A DNA stretch of 64,000 nucleotides from Zobellia nedashkovskayae (GTDB lineage: Bacteria > Bacteroidota > Bacteroidia > Flavobacteriales > Flavobacteriaceae). The stretch is taken from assembly GCF_015330125.1 (NCBI RefSeq), contig NZ_JADDXR010000002.1, positions 62,001 to 126,000 of the forward strand, in the 5' to 3' direction. Below are positions 26,821-36,652 of this stretch, piece by piece; positions within the stretch are counted from its first letter, which is position 1; each line of letters starts with the position of its first letter. Under the pieces are notes generated by a model. That model made no database searches. It saw only the letters and a list, made by a program, of their open reading frames with translations, and was not told the DNA's origin. The position numbers and the translations under genes were made by a program.

Positions 26821-29031
26821 TTAATTCGCTACTTCGCTAATAAATTTTAATCGGTATAGTCTCAGTTCTTCGTCTTCATAATCCCCATCAAACTCCTTCA
26901 TGGCCTCTTGTAAATCATCAGTTTCTGCTTCTAAGAAGTAATCATGAATTTCTTCCTGTTGGTCTTCATCAAGCACCTCATCAATCCAATAATCCAGGTT
27001 TAGCCTTGTTCCGCTAAAAACAATCTGTTCCATTTCTTTAATAAGCTGTGGAATATCAATTCCCTTGGCCGATGCAATATCACTCAAAGGAAGTTTACGA
27101 TCAACGTTTTGTATAATATAAAGTTTAAGAGCTGACTTTGCTCCCGTACTTTTTACTACAAGATCGTCTGGTCTAATGATTTCATTTTCCTCAACATAAC
27201 TCGCTATAAATGATATAAACGGCTTACCGTACTTTTTTGCCTTACCCTCACCTACTCCATAAATGGTAGTAAGTTCTTCTTGGGTAACGGGGTATTTCAT
27301 TGCCATATCCTCTAAAGAAGGATCTTGAAAAACTACAAACGGGGGTACACCAAGTTTATTCGCTTGGCTTTTACGAAGGTCTTTTAATTGCTTTAACAAC
27401 TTCTCATCGGAAATACCCGATTTTGCTGCACTTACAATGGCATCGTTACCCTCTTTAGTATACGTGTGGTCCATTGTCATCATAAAAGATTCTGGTGATT
27501 CCAAATAAGCATTCCCTTTATCCGTTACGCGCAATATGCCATATTGCTCTATTTCCTTTTTAAGGAAACCTGCCACCAATGTCTGGCGTATTAAGGCCAT
27601 CCAATATTCTTTATCTTTATCTGATCCTATTCCAAACTCAGGCTTTTCATCTGTTTTATGAGATGTTATCAATGCATTTACTTTTCCAAGAAGCGTTCTT
27701 ACAACTTCTTTAGACTTAAACTTTTCATGGGTAGCCTTCACCACCTTAATAAGCTTAATCACATTTTCTTTGGCCTCTTCTTTTTCTTTTGGATTTCTGG
27801 TGTTGTCATCCATATCTGCACCAAGACCGTTGACATCGTCAAAACCTTCTCCAAAGTAATGGAGCATAAATTTTCTACGAGACATAGATGTTTCTGCATA
27901 AGCAACAACCTCTTGTAACAAAGCATTGCCAATTTCTTGTTCGGCAACGGGTTTGTTAGACATAAATTTTTCTAACTTTTCTATATCCTTGTACGCATAA
28001 AATGCTAAACAATGCCCTTCTCCGTCATCTCTACCTGCTCTACCTGTTTCCTGATAATAGCTCTCAATACTTTTAGGTATATCATGATGAATTACAAAAC
28101 GAACATCTGGTTTGTCTATTCCCATTCCAAAAGCAATGGTGGCAACAACCACATCTACATCTTCCATCAAGAACATATCTTGATATTTTGAGCGGGTTTT
28201 TGCATCAAAACCAGCATGATAAGGCACAGCGCTAACGCCATTTACCTGAAGCACTTGTGCCAATTCTTCCACCCGTTTTCTGCTCAAACAGTAAATAATA
28301 CCCGATTTTCCGTTATTTTTCTTAACAAAACGAATAATATCAGAATCTACATTAGCTGTTTTGGGTCGTACCTCATAAAAAAGGTTGGGCCTGTTAAAAG
28401 AAGCTTTGAACGTTGTAGCATCAGTAATGCCCAAGTTTTTAATAATATCTTCTTGTACTTTTGGAGTAGCCGTAGCTGTAAGTGCTATAATTGCAATATC
28501 TTCATCTAACCTGTTGACTATACTTCGTAAATTTCTGTATTCGGGTCTAAAATCGTGGCCCCATTCAGAAATACAATGTGCCTCATCTACCGCTACAAAT
28601 GATATTTTTACAGAATGAAGAAACTCAATATACTCTTCTTTAGTCAATGATTCCGGTGCAACATACAGGAGTTTGGTAACACCGTCTGTAATATCTTGCT
28701 TCACCTGTCTCACTTCTGTTTTTGTTAAAGAGGAGTTGAGCACGTGAGCGATACCATATTCAGAAGATATACCTCTAATTGCATCTACCTGGTTCTTCAT
28801 TAATGCAATTAATGGCGAAACCACAATAGCGGTGCCTTCTTTCATTAATGCGGGAAGTTGAAAACAAAGCGATTTACCACCACCGGTAGGCATAATCGCA
28901 AACGTGTTGTTGCCTTGCAATAGACTGGTTACAACACCTTCTTGAAGACCCTTAAATTCGGAAAAACCGAAATATTTTTTTAACGAGGCATGCAAATCAG
29001 TTTTTTTCAAAACATTTTTATCTTTTGCCAT
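26821..29031 (-). CDS. recQ: ATP-dependent DNA helicase RecQ
   Basis: This 736-residue 3'-5' helicase shows motif I MPTGGGKSLCFQLP, motif II DEAHCISEWGHDFRPEY (DEAH box plus the RecQ aromatic loop), motif VI HHDIPKSIESYYQETGRAGRD, a RQC region and a C-terminal HRDC domain (about 530-615, LRKSQANKLGVPPFVVFQD). The C-terminal tail is longer than E. coli RecQ (610 residues) and acidic, as is usual in Bacteroidota. The RecQ zinc-binding cysteines appear absent: the region after the helicase core reads RRKFMLHYFGEGF, where the usual form has CRR...CxxCD. Confidence 0.95.
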   Translation of the reverse strand: MAKDKNVLKKTDLHASLKKYFGFSEFKGLQEGVVTSLLQGNNTFAIMPTGGGKSLCFQLPALMKEGTAIVVSPLIALMKNQVDAIRGISSEYGIAHVLNSSLTKTEVRQVKQDITDGVTKLLYVAPESLTKEEYIEFLHSVKISFVAVDEAHCISEWGHDFRPEYRNLRSIVNRLDEDIAIIALTATATPKVQEDIIKNLGITDATTFKASFNRPNLFYEVRPKTANVDSDIIRFVKKNNGKSGIIYCLSRKRVEELAQVLQVNGVSAVPYHAGFDAKTRSKYQDMFLMEDVDVVVATIAFGMGIDKPDVRFVIHHDIPKSIESYYQETGRAGRDDGEGHCLAFYAYKDIEKLEKFMSNKPVAEQEIGNALLQEVVAYAETSMSRRKFMLHYFGEGFDDVNGLGADMDDNTRNPKEKEEAKENVIKLIKVVKATHEKFKSKEVVRTLLGKVNALITSHKTDEKPEFGIGSDKDKEYWMALIRQTLVAGFLKKEIEQYGILRVTDKGNAYLESPESFMMTMDHTYTKEGNDAIVSAAKSGISDEKLLKQLKDLRKSQANKLGVPPFVVFQDPSLEDMAMKYPVTQEELTTIYGVGEGKAKKYGKPFISFIASYVEENEIIRPDDLVVKSTGAKSALKLYIIQNVDRKLPLSDIASAKGIDIPQLIKEMEQIVFSGTRLNLDYWIDEVLDEDQQEEIHDYFLEAETDDLQEAMKEFDGDYEDEELRLYRLKFISEVAN

Positions 29032-29287
29032 ATCTCATAAAAAACTTTAGGTAACTATATCTTAATTTTTTTAACATCATACTTTTCGTTGCGGGGGACT
29101 CTAATTTAGTCAAAATATATTTAAGGGTATTAAATTAGCTATACGTCAAGATTATGTAATTTTGTAATCTTAAATATAAAACAAAGTTTCAGAAACTATT
29201 CGGGTTTTTGAATAGTTTTATTCAAAACGACCTTATTTGTCGATTACAAGCACATAACAACAACAGAATCTTAACCCTTTTCATAGT

Positions 29288-30253
29288 TTGAAAGATAGCA
29301 AAGCTATTCTTGCGGTAGCCAAGAAAACGATAGAATCAGAAAGTGCTTCCATACATAACTTGGGCACTTTATTAAACGAAGAATTTTCAGATGCGGTAAA
29401 CTGTATTCTTGAATCTAAAGGCAGAGTCATTGTCTCTGGTATAGGAAAAAGCGCCATTATTGCCTCAAAAATTGTTGCAACATTAAATTCAACAGGTACT
29501 CCCTCTATTTTTATGCATGCTGGTGATGCCATTCATGGTGACCTAGGAACCATTCAAGAAAATGATGTTGTTATCTGTATTTCAAAAAGTGGTAGTACTC
29601 CAGAAATTAAAATGTTGATTCCGCTTATAAAAAGAGGAACGAACAAATTAATAGCCATGACCGGTAATACAGAATCTTATTTGGCTAATGAAGCAGATTT
29701 TGTATTGAACACCTATGTTGAGAAAGAAGCATGTCCAAACAATTTGGCACCTACAACCAGTACTACCGCCCAACTGGTTATGGGTGATGCACTTGCCATA
29801 TGTCTATTAAAACTAAAAGGGTTCAGTAGTAAAGATTTTGCCAAATATCACCCTGGTGGATCTTTAGGAAAACGTTTATACTTAAGAGTTTCGGACATTG
29901 TTGCTACAAATCAAAAACCTCAAGTACATATAGATGCCGATGTTAAAAAAGTAATCGTAGAGATATCGGAAAAAATGCTTGGTGTGACCGCTGTTACTGA
30001 TGGTAATGAAATAGTAGGCATCGTAACGGATGGCGATATTCGTCGTATGTTGAACAAGTACGATAACATAAGTGGCCTTACCGCCAAAGATATCATGAGC
30101 AAGAACCCCAAGACTATTTCTGTAGATGTTTTGGCCATTGAAGCACTAGAGCTCATGCAAGAAAAGGGCATCTCACAATTATTGGGTGTAGACGGTAAAA
30201 AATACATGGGTGTTGTACATTTGCACAACTTGATCAACGAAGGCATATTATAA
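29288..30253 (+). CDS. Arabinose-5-phosphate isomerase (KpsF/GutQ/KdsD family)
   Basis: This 321-residue protein has an N-terminal SIS sugar-isomerase domain (GIGKSAIIASKIVATLNSTG, MHAGDAIHGDLG) and two C-terminal CBS domains (about 205-321). The enzyme converts ribulose-5-phosphate to arabinose-5-phosphate for Kdo synthesis. The start is a TTG at 29288; no ATG lies nearby and LKDSKAILAVAKKTIE aligns well with family N-termini. Its stop overlaps the tatC start (TAATG), and lptB follows, placing it with envelope genes. Confidence 0.9.
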   Translation: MKDSKAILAVAKKTIESESASIHNLGTLLNEEFSDAVNCILESKGRVIVSGIGKSAIIASKIVATLNSTGTPSIFMHAGDAIHGDLGTIQENDVVICISKSGSTPEIKMLIPLIKRGTNKLIAMTGNTESYLANEADFVLNTYVEKEACPNNLAPTTSTTAQLVMGDALAICLLKLKGFSSKDFAKYHPGGSLGKRLYLRVSDIVATNQKPQVHIDADVKKVIVEISEKMLGVTAVTDGNEIVGIVTDGDIRRMLNKYDNISGLTAKDIMSKNPKTISVDVLAIEALELMQEKGISQLLGVDGKKYMGVVHLHNLINEGIL

Positions 30254-31107
30254 TGGCAAACCAAAACACGAAGACTCCCGACGAAATGTCGTTTTTAGAC
30301 CACTTAGAAGAACTAAGATGGCATTTAATACGGTCTGTTTTAGCCGTAGTAATATTGGGTACTGTAGCATTTGTAATGAGCGGCTTTATTTTTGACACCG
30401 TCATTTTCGGCCCCTCAAAAATGGATTTTCCTACCTATAGATTCTTTTGCGATGTAGCTACTTCCTTAGGTTTTGACTCTGCATTTTGTGCCGAAAAGCT
30501 TCCGTTTACAATACAGAGTAGAACTATGGGCGGACAGTTTTCTGCCGATATTTGGACCGCTATTTGGGTAGGTTTCATTGTTGGCTTCCCTTATGTTCTT
30601 TATGAACTTTGGAAATTTATTAGTCCTGGACTTCATCCTAATGAAAGAAAACATTCAAAAGGCTTCATTTTTATAGCTTCTTTTCTCTTTTTCATGGGCG
30701 TCCTTTTTGGATACTATGTAGTAGCTCCATTATCAATCAATTTCTTAGGTACATACCAAGTAAGTGAGATTGTATTAAACGAATTTGACCTTGACTCATA
30801 TATAAGCACCGTAAGGGCCGCAGTAATAGCATGTGGCGTTCTGTTTGAACTACCAATAATTATTTATTTCTTAACCAAAGTAGGTGTTGTAACACCAGAA
30901 ATACTTAAGAAGTATAGAAAAATTGCATTAGTAGTTGTTTTGATTCTTTCTGCAGTGATTACCCCTCCGGATGTTGCAAGTCAGATTATTGTAGCTGTTC
31001 CCGTGCTTGTGTTATATCAAGTAAGTATTTATATTTCAAAAATTGTACTTAAAAAAGAAGCCAAACGCGAGAAGAAAGCAAGAGAAAAAGGGTTAAAGAA
31101 ATCGTAA
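30253..31107 (+). CDS. tatC: Sec-independent protein translocase TatC
   Basis: This 284-residue inner-membrane protein begins with the conserved cytoplasmic segment EMSFLDHLEELRWHLIRSV. It has six membrane helices and the conserved FELPI segment. It is the receptor component that recognises twin-arginine signals; several proteins in this window carry such signals (24218, 44232, 63578). Compared with E. coli TatC there is an enlarged first periplasmic loop (about 45-95). It overlaps the kdsD-like stop codon by one base. TatA/B genes are not in this window. Confidence 0.95.
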   Translation: MANQNTKTPDEMSFLDHLEELRWHLIRSVLAVVILGTVAFVMSGFIFDTVIFGPSKMDFPTYRFFCDVATSLGFDSAFCAEKLPFTIQSRTMGGQFSADIWTAIWVGFIVGFPYVLYELWKFISPGLHPNERKHSKGFIFIASFLFFMGVLFGYYVVAPLSINFLGTYQVSEIVLNEFDLDSYISTVRAAVIACGVLFELPIIIYFLTKVGVVTPEILKKYRKIALVVVLILSAVITPPDVASQIIVAVPVLVLYQVSIYISKIVLKKEAKREKKAREKGLKKS

Positions 31108-31198
31108 ACGCAAGGCTGTTCCAAAAGTTTGCCGTTTCTTTAATTTTTGGTCGTCCCTAATTAAAGACCTCCAAACCCCAAAATAAGAAACCTCTAAT

Positions 31199-31939
31199 AT
31201 GAAGTTAAGAGCTGAAAATATAATGAAATCCTACCGCGGTCGAAAAGTGGTGAAGGGTATTTCTTTAGAAGTTAACCAAGGAGAAATCATTGGTTTATTA
31301 GGACCTAACGGTGCTGGTAAGACCACTTCTTTTTACATGATTGTTGGCCTCATAAAACCAAACGGAGGAAAGATTTATTTGGACGGAACGGATATTACCA
31401 ACTTCCCCATGTACAAAAGAGCTCAGAACGGAATTGGTTACTTGGCTCAAGAAGCTTCTGTTTTTAGAAAATTAAGCATAGAAAAAAATATCCTCAGTGT
31501 ATTGCAGCTTACCAAGCTCAGCAAAAAAGAGCAGCTCATGAAAATGGAGTCGCTTATTGAGGAATTCAGTTTAGGACATATTCGTAAAAGTCGTGGCGAC
31601 TTGCTTTCAGGTGGAGAGCGTAGACGTACGGAAATAGCACGTGCGCTTGCTACAGATCCAAAATTTATTTTATTGGATGAACCATTTGCAGGTGTAGACC
31701 CCGTAGCAGTTGAAGATATCCAGCGTATTGTAGCGCAATTAAAAGACAAGAATATTGGTATCCTTATTACCGATCACAACGTACAAGAGACTTTAGCAAT
31801 TACGGAAAGATCATATCTTATGTTTGAAGGCGGCATCTTAAAATCAGGTGTTCCAGAAGACCTAGCTGCAGATGAAATGGTTCGTAAAGTATATCTAGGA
31901 CAAAACTTTGAGCTTCGTAAAAAGAAACTTGACTTCTAA
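31199..31939 (+). CDS. lptB: LPS export ABC transporter ATP-binding protein LptB
   Basis: This 246-residue ATPase has Walker [10 protein letters not shown] (35-43), signature [16 protein letters not shown], Walker [14 protein letters not shown] and the switch His in [21 protein letters not shown] and the C-terminal [12 protein letters not shown] are typical of LptB, which powers LPS extraction from the inner membrane with LptF/G. In many bacteria lptB is near kdsD; here tatC lies between them. Confidence 0.95.
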   Translation: MKLRAENIMKSYRGRKVVKGISLEVNQGEIIGLLGPNGAGKTTSFYMIVGLIKPNGGKIYLDGTDITNFPMYKRAQNGIGYLAQEASVFRKLSIEKNILSVLQLTKLSKKEQLMKMESLIEEFSLGHIRKSRGDLLSGGERRRTEIARALATDPKFILLDEPFAGVDPVAVEDIQRIVAQLKDKNIGILITDHNVQETLAITERSYLMFEGGILKSGVPEDLAADEMVRKVYLGQNFELRKKKLDF

Positions 31940-31941
31940 GT

Positions 31942-32685
31942 TTAACTTTTAGAAGTGCCTAGATTAGATAATAAAGAGGCTACCACATAAAATACGATGA
32001 TAAAAGGCACGGCCAAAAACTTCAGCGTCAATAAAAGTACCGCACTTACGATAAGAAAAATATAGCGCACCGCATTGTCCTTAAAATTCCAAGTTTTGAA
32101 TTTTAATGCGAACAGCTCAATATTTGCATTAAGCAGATAAGTACTTAATACGGTCATAAAAATCAAAAACCATTCGTTTAAAATAATACCATTTAAAGCA
32201 TCATTGTTCTGATACAATAAGATTAATGGCAGCGAAAGAATTAAAAGTGCATTTGCGGGAGTTGGTAAACCTACAAAAGAAGAAACCTGATTTTCATCAA
32301 TATTAAACTTCGCCAATCTATATGCCGAACCAAGGGTAATTAGAAAACCAAGAAAAGGAAGTAAACCAGATATACCCTCAAAAGAAAAAATAGCACCATC
32401 GCTAGCATTCCAACCACCACTTGTAGACATTCCTAATAATTGAAACATTACAATTCCAGGTACAAGGCCACTGGTAATCATATCCGCAAGAGAGTCTAAC
32501 TGTACGCCAAGTTCACTTTGGACATTCAGCACCCTTGCTGCCAATCCATCAAAGAAATCAAAGAAAATTCCTAAAAACACGAACAATGCGGCCATTTCTA
32601 GCTGGTTAGAGACCGCAAAAACCGTAGCGACACATCCACATAGAACATTCAATAAAGTGATTAAATTGGGAATATACTTTTTCAT
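31942..32685 (-). CDS. pssA: CDP-diacylglycerol-serine O-phosphatidyltransferase
   Basis: The protein is 247 residues from the ATG at 32685 (MKKYIPNLITLLNVLCGC); an upstream in-frame TTG is not needed. The CDP-alcohol phosphatidyltransferase motif DG-x2-AR-x8-G-x3-D-x3-D is intact (FDGLAARVLNVQSELG, then VQLDSLAD). About seven membrane segments. It makes phosphatidylserine, the precursor of phosphatidylethanolamine. It converges with lptB (2 bp apart) and diverges from the DUF4105 gene. Confidence 0.92.
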   Translation of the reverse strand: MKKYIPNLITLLNVLCGCVATVFAVSNQLEMAALFVFLGIFFDFFDGLAARVLNVQSELGVQLDSLADMITSGLVPGIVMFQLLGMSTSGGWNASDGAIFSFEGISGLLPFLGFLITLGSAYRLAKFNIDENQVSSFVGLPTPANALLILSLPLILLYQNNDALNGIILNEWFLIFMTVLSTYLLNANIELFALKFKTWNFKDNAVRYIFLIVSAVLLLTLKFLAVPFIIVFYVVASLLSNLGTSKS

Positions 32686-32787
32686 GAAATGATTTGCTTT
32701 TGCGTAAAAATAATACAATTTAACATCAATCAGGTCAGACCATTATTTATTCGGATATTTGCCGAACGAAATTCAGTAAAATCAGAA

Positions 32788-33966
32788 ATGCAATTGAAAA
32801 AAATCCTATTCATATTACTTTTCAGCTTTTCAGTTTTAGGTTCTGCCCAAGCTCCTGAATTGACACCCCTGTCTAAGATAAGTGTCATTACCTGCGGCCC
32901 TGGAAGTGAACTATATTCTACCTTTGGGCATAGTGCCATTCGTATTGAAGATACTAGTTTAGGTATAAATGCAATATATAATTATGGCACTTTTGACTTT
33001 ACCACGCCAAATTTCTACATGAAATTTGTTCGCGGAAAGCTAGATTATACACTTGCCAGACAAAGTTTTCCTTATTTCCTAAAGGAATATGAGTACGAAA
33101 ACCGATGGGTAAAAAGTCAAGAATTACAATTATCATTGGCCGAACGCCAAGAACTTTTCAATTTTCTGGAAACCAATTACCTTCCGGAAAACAGAGATTA
33201 TAAATACGATTTCTTCTACAACAATTGCGCGACCAAAATTTGGGATATCTTAAAAGAAGTATACGGTAATAAACTTGTTTTTAATGAAAATTACCTAAAA
33301 GAGTTACATACCCATCGCCAGTTAATAAGGCAAAAGGTTAAAATAAATTCATGGTCTGGTTTTGGTATTGATTTAGCTTTGGGCTCCGTAATAGATGACG
33401 TTGCTACTCCTAAAGAGCATATGTTTTTACCGGATTATATTATGGAACAATTAGATGTTGCTCAGATAAACGGGCAGCCTTTAGTAGCTGAATCCAAAAT
33501 TTTACTTGAAGCAAATTCAGAAGACAACTCTTCTAGCTTCTTTGCTTCACCAGAATTTTGGTTAATAATACTTCTAATTATTATATTGGTACTAACTTAT
33601 TTCGACTTTAAGAATAATACCCGCAGAAATTGGTTAGACTTTATACTTTTCTTTAGTACAGGCCTAATAGGTTTACTTATTATTTTTCTATGGTTCTTTA
33701 CGGATCATAGTACAACAGCAGGTAATTTTAATTTACTATGGGCGTTTCCGCCAAACTTGATCATTGCTTTTATTGTTGCTCAAAAGAGAGGTCCTAATTG
33801 GATTGCGAAGTATGCTATTTTTCTAGCTATTTTAGTTGTTGTTTCCGGTATTCTATGGATGTTTGGATTACAACTTTTTTCTCCTTTGATATTGGCCATT
33901 TGGGCCGCCCTTATTGCACGATATTTATTTTTATTCTGGTCATATCACAAGCCAAAAATCGCATAA
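32788..33966 (+). CDS. DUF4105 / Lnb-type membrane protein, candidate lipoprotein N-acyltransferase
   Basis: The protein is 392 residues from the ATG at 32788, giving a signal peptide (MQLKKILFILLFSFSVLGSA). The periplasmic domain (about 25-255) has the DUF4105 (Lnb_N) pattern with His48 (STFGHSAIRI) and Cys147 (FFYNNCATKI), a plausible His-Cys active site. Four or five membrane helices follow (about 268-385). Lnb proteins add the third acyl chain to lipoproteins in organisms lacking Lnt; assignment here rests on family resemblance. It sits next to pssA, which makes a precursor of the likely phospholipid acyl donor. Confidence 0.75.
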   Translation: MQLKKILFILLFSFSVLGSAQAPELTPLSKISVITCGPGSELYSTFGHSAIRIEDTSLGINAIYNYGTFDFTTPNFYMKFVRGKLDYTLARQSFPYFLKEYEYENRWVKSQELQLSLAERQELFNFLETNYLPENRDYKYDFFYNNCATKIWDILKEVYGNKLVFNENYLKELHTHRQLIRQKVKINSWSGFGIDLALGSVIDDVATPKEHMFLPDYIMEQLDVAQINGQPLVAESKILLEANSEDNSSSFFASPEFWLIILLIIILVLTYFDFKNNTRRNWLDFILFFSTGLIGLLIIFLWFFTDHSTTAGNFNLLWAFPPNLIIAFIVAQKRGPNWIAKYAIFLAILVVVSGILWMFGLQLFSPLILAIWAALIARYLFLFWSYHKPKIA

Positions 33967-33970
33967 TTGC

Positions 33971-35851
33971 ATGAATTTACTTACTGTTGAAAATATTTCC
34001 AAGTCATATGGCGAGCGCGTCCTTTTCAAGGACCTTTCCTTTGGCATCAATAAAGGCCAGAAAATTGCTTTGATTGCCAAAAACGGAACCGGAAAAACAT
34101 CTATTCTAAATATAATGTCTGGACTGGACAGTCCAGATTCAGGGCAAGTGAATTACCGAAAGGGAATTCGTGTCTCATTTCTTGATCAAGAACCTGATCT
34201 TGACCCTAACTTAACGGTTGAGGAGACTATTTTTGCATCAGACAATGAAATACTGCAAGTTATAAATGCTTACGAAAAAGCGTTGCATAATACTGAGGAT
34301 GCAGATGCATACCAAATAGCTTTTGAAGCTATGGAGCGTTTTGATGCTTGGGATTTTGAAACCCTCTACAAGCAAATTTTATCTAAATTAAAATTAGACA
34401 ATTTAGATGCGAACGTAGGTCTACTATCTGGTGGACAGAAAAAACGTTTGGCACTCGCAGATGCTATAATTAACAAACCAGACTTATTAGTTCTTGATGA
34501 ACCAACCAACCACTTGGATCTTGAAATGATCGAATGGTTGGAGGAATACTTTGCCAAAGAGAACATGAGTCTTTTTATGGTAACTCACGATCGTTACTTT
34601 TTGGAAAGGGTATGTAATGAAATTATAGAGCTAGAAAATGGTCAGCTTTATCCATATAAAGGCAATTACTCTTACTACTTAGAAAAAAGAGAGGCACGTA
34701 TTGAGCAAGAATCGGTAGAACAACATAAATCTGAACGCCTTTTCAAGAAAGAACTGGAATGGATGCGAAAGCAGCCTAAGGCACGTACCACTAAATCAAA
34801 ATCTCGAATAGACGATTTTAGCGCCATAAAAGACAAAGCTAGCCAAAGGAGAAATGAGCATGAGATCCAGCTAGAAATAAACATGGAGCGTGTGGGCAGT
34901 AAAATTCTAGAACTCCACAAGCTTACAAAATCATACCCTAACAAACCTATTTTAGAGAAATTTGATTATACTTTTACAAAAGGAGAACGTATAGGAATTA
35001 TAGGCAAGAACGGTACCGGAAAATCTACGTTTTTAAATATTGTAACCGGGTCAGACCAACCAGACTCAGGCAAAGTTATAGTTGGCGACACTATTAAGTT
35101 TGGTTATTACACCCAAAAGGGAATAAATATCAAAGAGGGTCAAAAGGTAATTGATGTTATTCGCGAATTTGGCGATTTCATTCCGTTAATGAAGGGAAGA
35201 CAAATTTCTGCACAACAGCTGTTGGAACGCTTTCTTTTTGATAGAAAAAAACAATATGATTTTGTAGATAAATTAAGTGGTGGTGAAAGGAAGCGACTTT
35301 ACTTGTGCACCATTCTTATTCAAAATCCAAACTTTTTAATTTTAGATGAACCTACCAACGATTTAGATATTGTTACCCTAAATGTTCTTGAAAGTTTTCT
35401 TTTAGATTTTCCAGGATGTTTAATAGTGGTATCTCACGACCGGTATTTCATGGATAAAATTGTAGACCACCTTTTTATTTTTAGAGGAAATGCAGTTATT
35501 GAAGATTTCCCAGGGAATTATTCAGATTTTCGTACTTACGAGGATAGTAAAGTGTTGGAAAGTCGCGAAGAGAAAGCCAATGTAAAAGAAGTAACGGCAA
35601 ATAAAACCGAAACAAAGAAGAGTAGCCCTAAGAATAAACTGCCCTATTTAGAGCAGAAAGAGTATAACAATTTAGAAAAGGATATTAAGAAATTAGAGAC
35701 AAAGAAAGTTAAAGTACAGAATCAATTTGCAGATAGCTCTCTAAGCGGTGAAGACATAGATAAACTTTCTATAGAGTTAAAGGAAGTGAACGAAGCCATT
35801 GAAGCTAAAACAGAGCGTTGGTTTGAACTTTCTGCATTAATGGAGGAATAG
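33971..35851 (+). CDS. ABC-F family ATPase (Uup-like)
   Basis: This 626-residue soluble protein has two ABC domains. The first has AKNGTGKTS, LSGGQKKRLALADA and LDEPTNHLDLE; the second GKNGTGKST, LSGGERKRLYLC and LDEPTNDLD. A linker lies between them (about 240-310) and a C-terminal coiled coil follows (about 555-626). ABC-F proteins act on ribosomes or DNA rather than transport. The C-terminal coiled coil with two full ABC domains is most like Uup. The ATG at 33971 lies five bases after the previous stop; a longer upstream extension would read into that gene. Confidence 0.9.
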   Translation: MNLLTVENISKSYGERVLFKDLSFGINKGQKIALIAKNGTGKTSILNIMSGLDSPDSGQVNYRKGIRVSFLDQEPDLDPNLTVEETIFASDNEILQVINAYEKALHNTEDADAYQIAFEAMERFDAWDFETLYKQILSKLKLDNLDANVGLLSGGQKKRLALADAIINKPDLLVLDEPTNHLDLEMIEWLEEYFAKENMSLFMVTHDRYFLERVCNEIIELENGQLYPYKGNYSYYLEKREARIEQESVEQHKSERLFKKELEWMRKQPKARTTKSKSRIDDFSAIKDKASQRRNEHEIQLEINMERVGSKILELHKLTKSYPNKPILEKFDYTFTKGERIGIIGKNGTGKSTFLNIVTGSDQPDSGKVIVGDTIKFGYYTQKGINIKEGQKVIDVIREFGDFIPLMKGRQISAQQLLERFLFDRKKQYDFVDKLSGGERKRLYLCTILIQNPNFLILDEPTNDLDIVTLNVLESFLLDFPGCLIVVSHDRYFMDKIVDHLFIFRGNAVIEDFPGNYSDFRTYEDSKVLESREEKANVKEVTANKTETKKSSPKNKLPYLEQKEYNNLEKDIKKLETKKVKVQNQFADSSLSGEDIDKLSIELKEVNEAIEAKTERWFELSALMEE

Positions 35852-35919
35852 ACCTGTTCAAAAGCAAAGACAGGTTCTCATGGTCTTTTTTGTCTTATAA
35901 AAATAACAAATAGTTACTC

Positions 35920-36423
35920 GTGCAACAGTTGTTGAAATTCTTGAAATTCTTGCTATCGGCAACCAATCAACATGGGGTACACTCCCCTTTTATCTATGGC
36001 TACGTTACCAAATGTCTATACAGCAAAAAGAAATACAGCCGTTCTAAAAGCTTAAATGTACTTTTAAAAAGTATTGTTTATTTTGGATCAGAGCGAGTTA
36101 TGCTTCGGGAAAATGAAGAAGAACCTAAAAGATTGATTAATAAAATCATCCCTAAGGTCAAATTTGTATTAACAGATGCAGATATAATTTACCTTTCAAA
36201 ACAAAATATTTCCAAAGCAGAAACTCTTTTATCCAATGAAACGAACATTCACAACAATACCATGCTTTTATTGAATGGTATTTATGAATCAAAAAAAAAC
36301 GAAATCATTTGGGATGCCTTAAAAAAGCACCCCAAAGTAACGGTAACAGTAGATATGTTCTATTGCGGAGCTGTTTTCTTTAGAGAAGAACAGGCTAAGG
36401 AGCATTTTAAAATTCGGATTTAA
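35920..36423 (+). CDS. Shortened SAM-methyltransferase-like protein lacking motif I
   Basis: This 167-residue protein begins at GTG. The N-terminus NQHGVHSPFIYGYVTKCLY and the C-terminus HPKVTVTVDMFYCGAVFFRE, then EQAKEHFKIRI, resemble a Bacteroidota methyltransferase group of about 230-260 residues. The middle is much shorter: I see no glycine-rich SAM motif, and the usual acidic DDIHWS-like site reads LNGIYESKKNEI. It is therefore probably not catalytic, either a degenerate copy or a repurposed fold. The frame is intact, with no stops. Confidence 0.6.
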   Translation: MQQLLKFLKFLLSATNQHGVHSPFIYGYVTKCLYSKKKYSRSKSLNVLLKSIVYFGSERVMLRENEEEPKRLINKIIPKVKFVLTDADIIYLSKQNISKAETLLSNETNIHNNTMLLLNGIYESKKNEIIWDALKKHPKVTVTVDMFYCGAVFFREEQAKEHFKIRI

Positions 36424-36450
36424 ACGCTTATTTTAGATTAAATTGCAATT

Positions 36451-36609
36451 ATGGGCAACTATACTATTTATATTATTCTGGGAGTTGTGGCCGTCATATA
36501 TGTCTTATCATCAATGATCAGTCGCCGGCAGTCAAAAGACCGTAAAAGCCGAAAGTTTATGGACAACTACGAAAGTCCCAAAAAAGAAGAAAAAGAACGA
36601 GACCGTTAA
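36451..36609 (+). CDS. Small single-pass membrane protein, 52 residues
   Basis: The ATG at 36451 opens a 52-codon frame: a hydrophobic segment at about 4-22 (YTIYIILGVVAVIYVLSSM), then a strongly charged tail rich in Lys, Arg and Glu (SRRQSKDRKSRKFMDNYESP, then KKEEKERDR). It lies 27 bases after the methyltransferase-like gene and 43 before the adenosyltransferase gene on the same strand. The membrane-anchor composition and fit to the gap support it as a real gene. No function can be assigned. Confidence 0.6.
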   Translation: MGNYTIYIILGVVAVIYVLSSMISRRQSKDRKSRKFMDNYESPKKEEKERDR

Positions 36610-36652
36610 TTTCATCTACTAAGACACTGTAAACCACCGTAAATTTCTTAAA

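Noticed and set aside
31108..31198. A terminator between tatC and lptB
   Set aside because: No stem with a T run was found in the 91-base gap, so I leave open whether lptB is co-transcribed.
35852..35900. Terminator after the ABC-F gene (ACCTGT...ACAGGT then a T-rich stretch)
   Set aside because: The stem is only six pairs with a long loop and the T run is displaced. Too weak to list.
36610..36652. A cobalamin riboswitch before the adenosyltransferase gene
   Set aside because: The gap is only 43 bases, far too short, and no B12-box sequence is visible.
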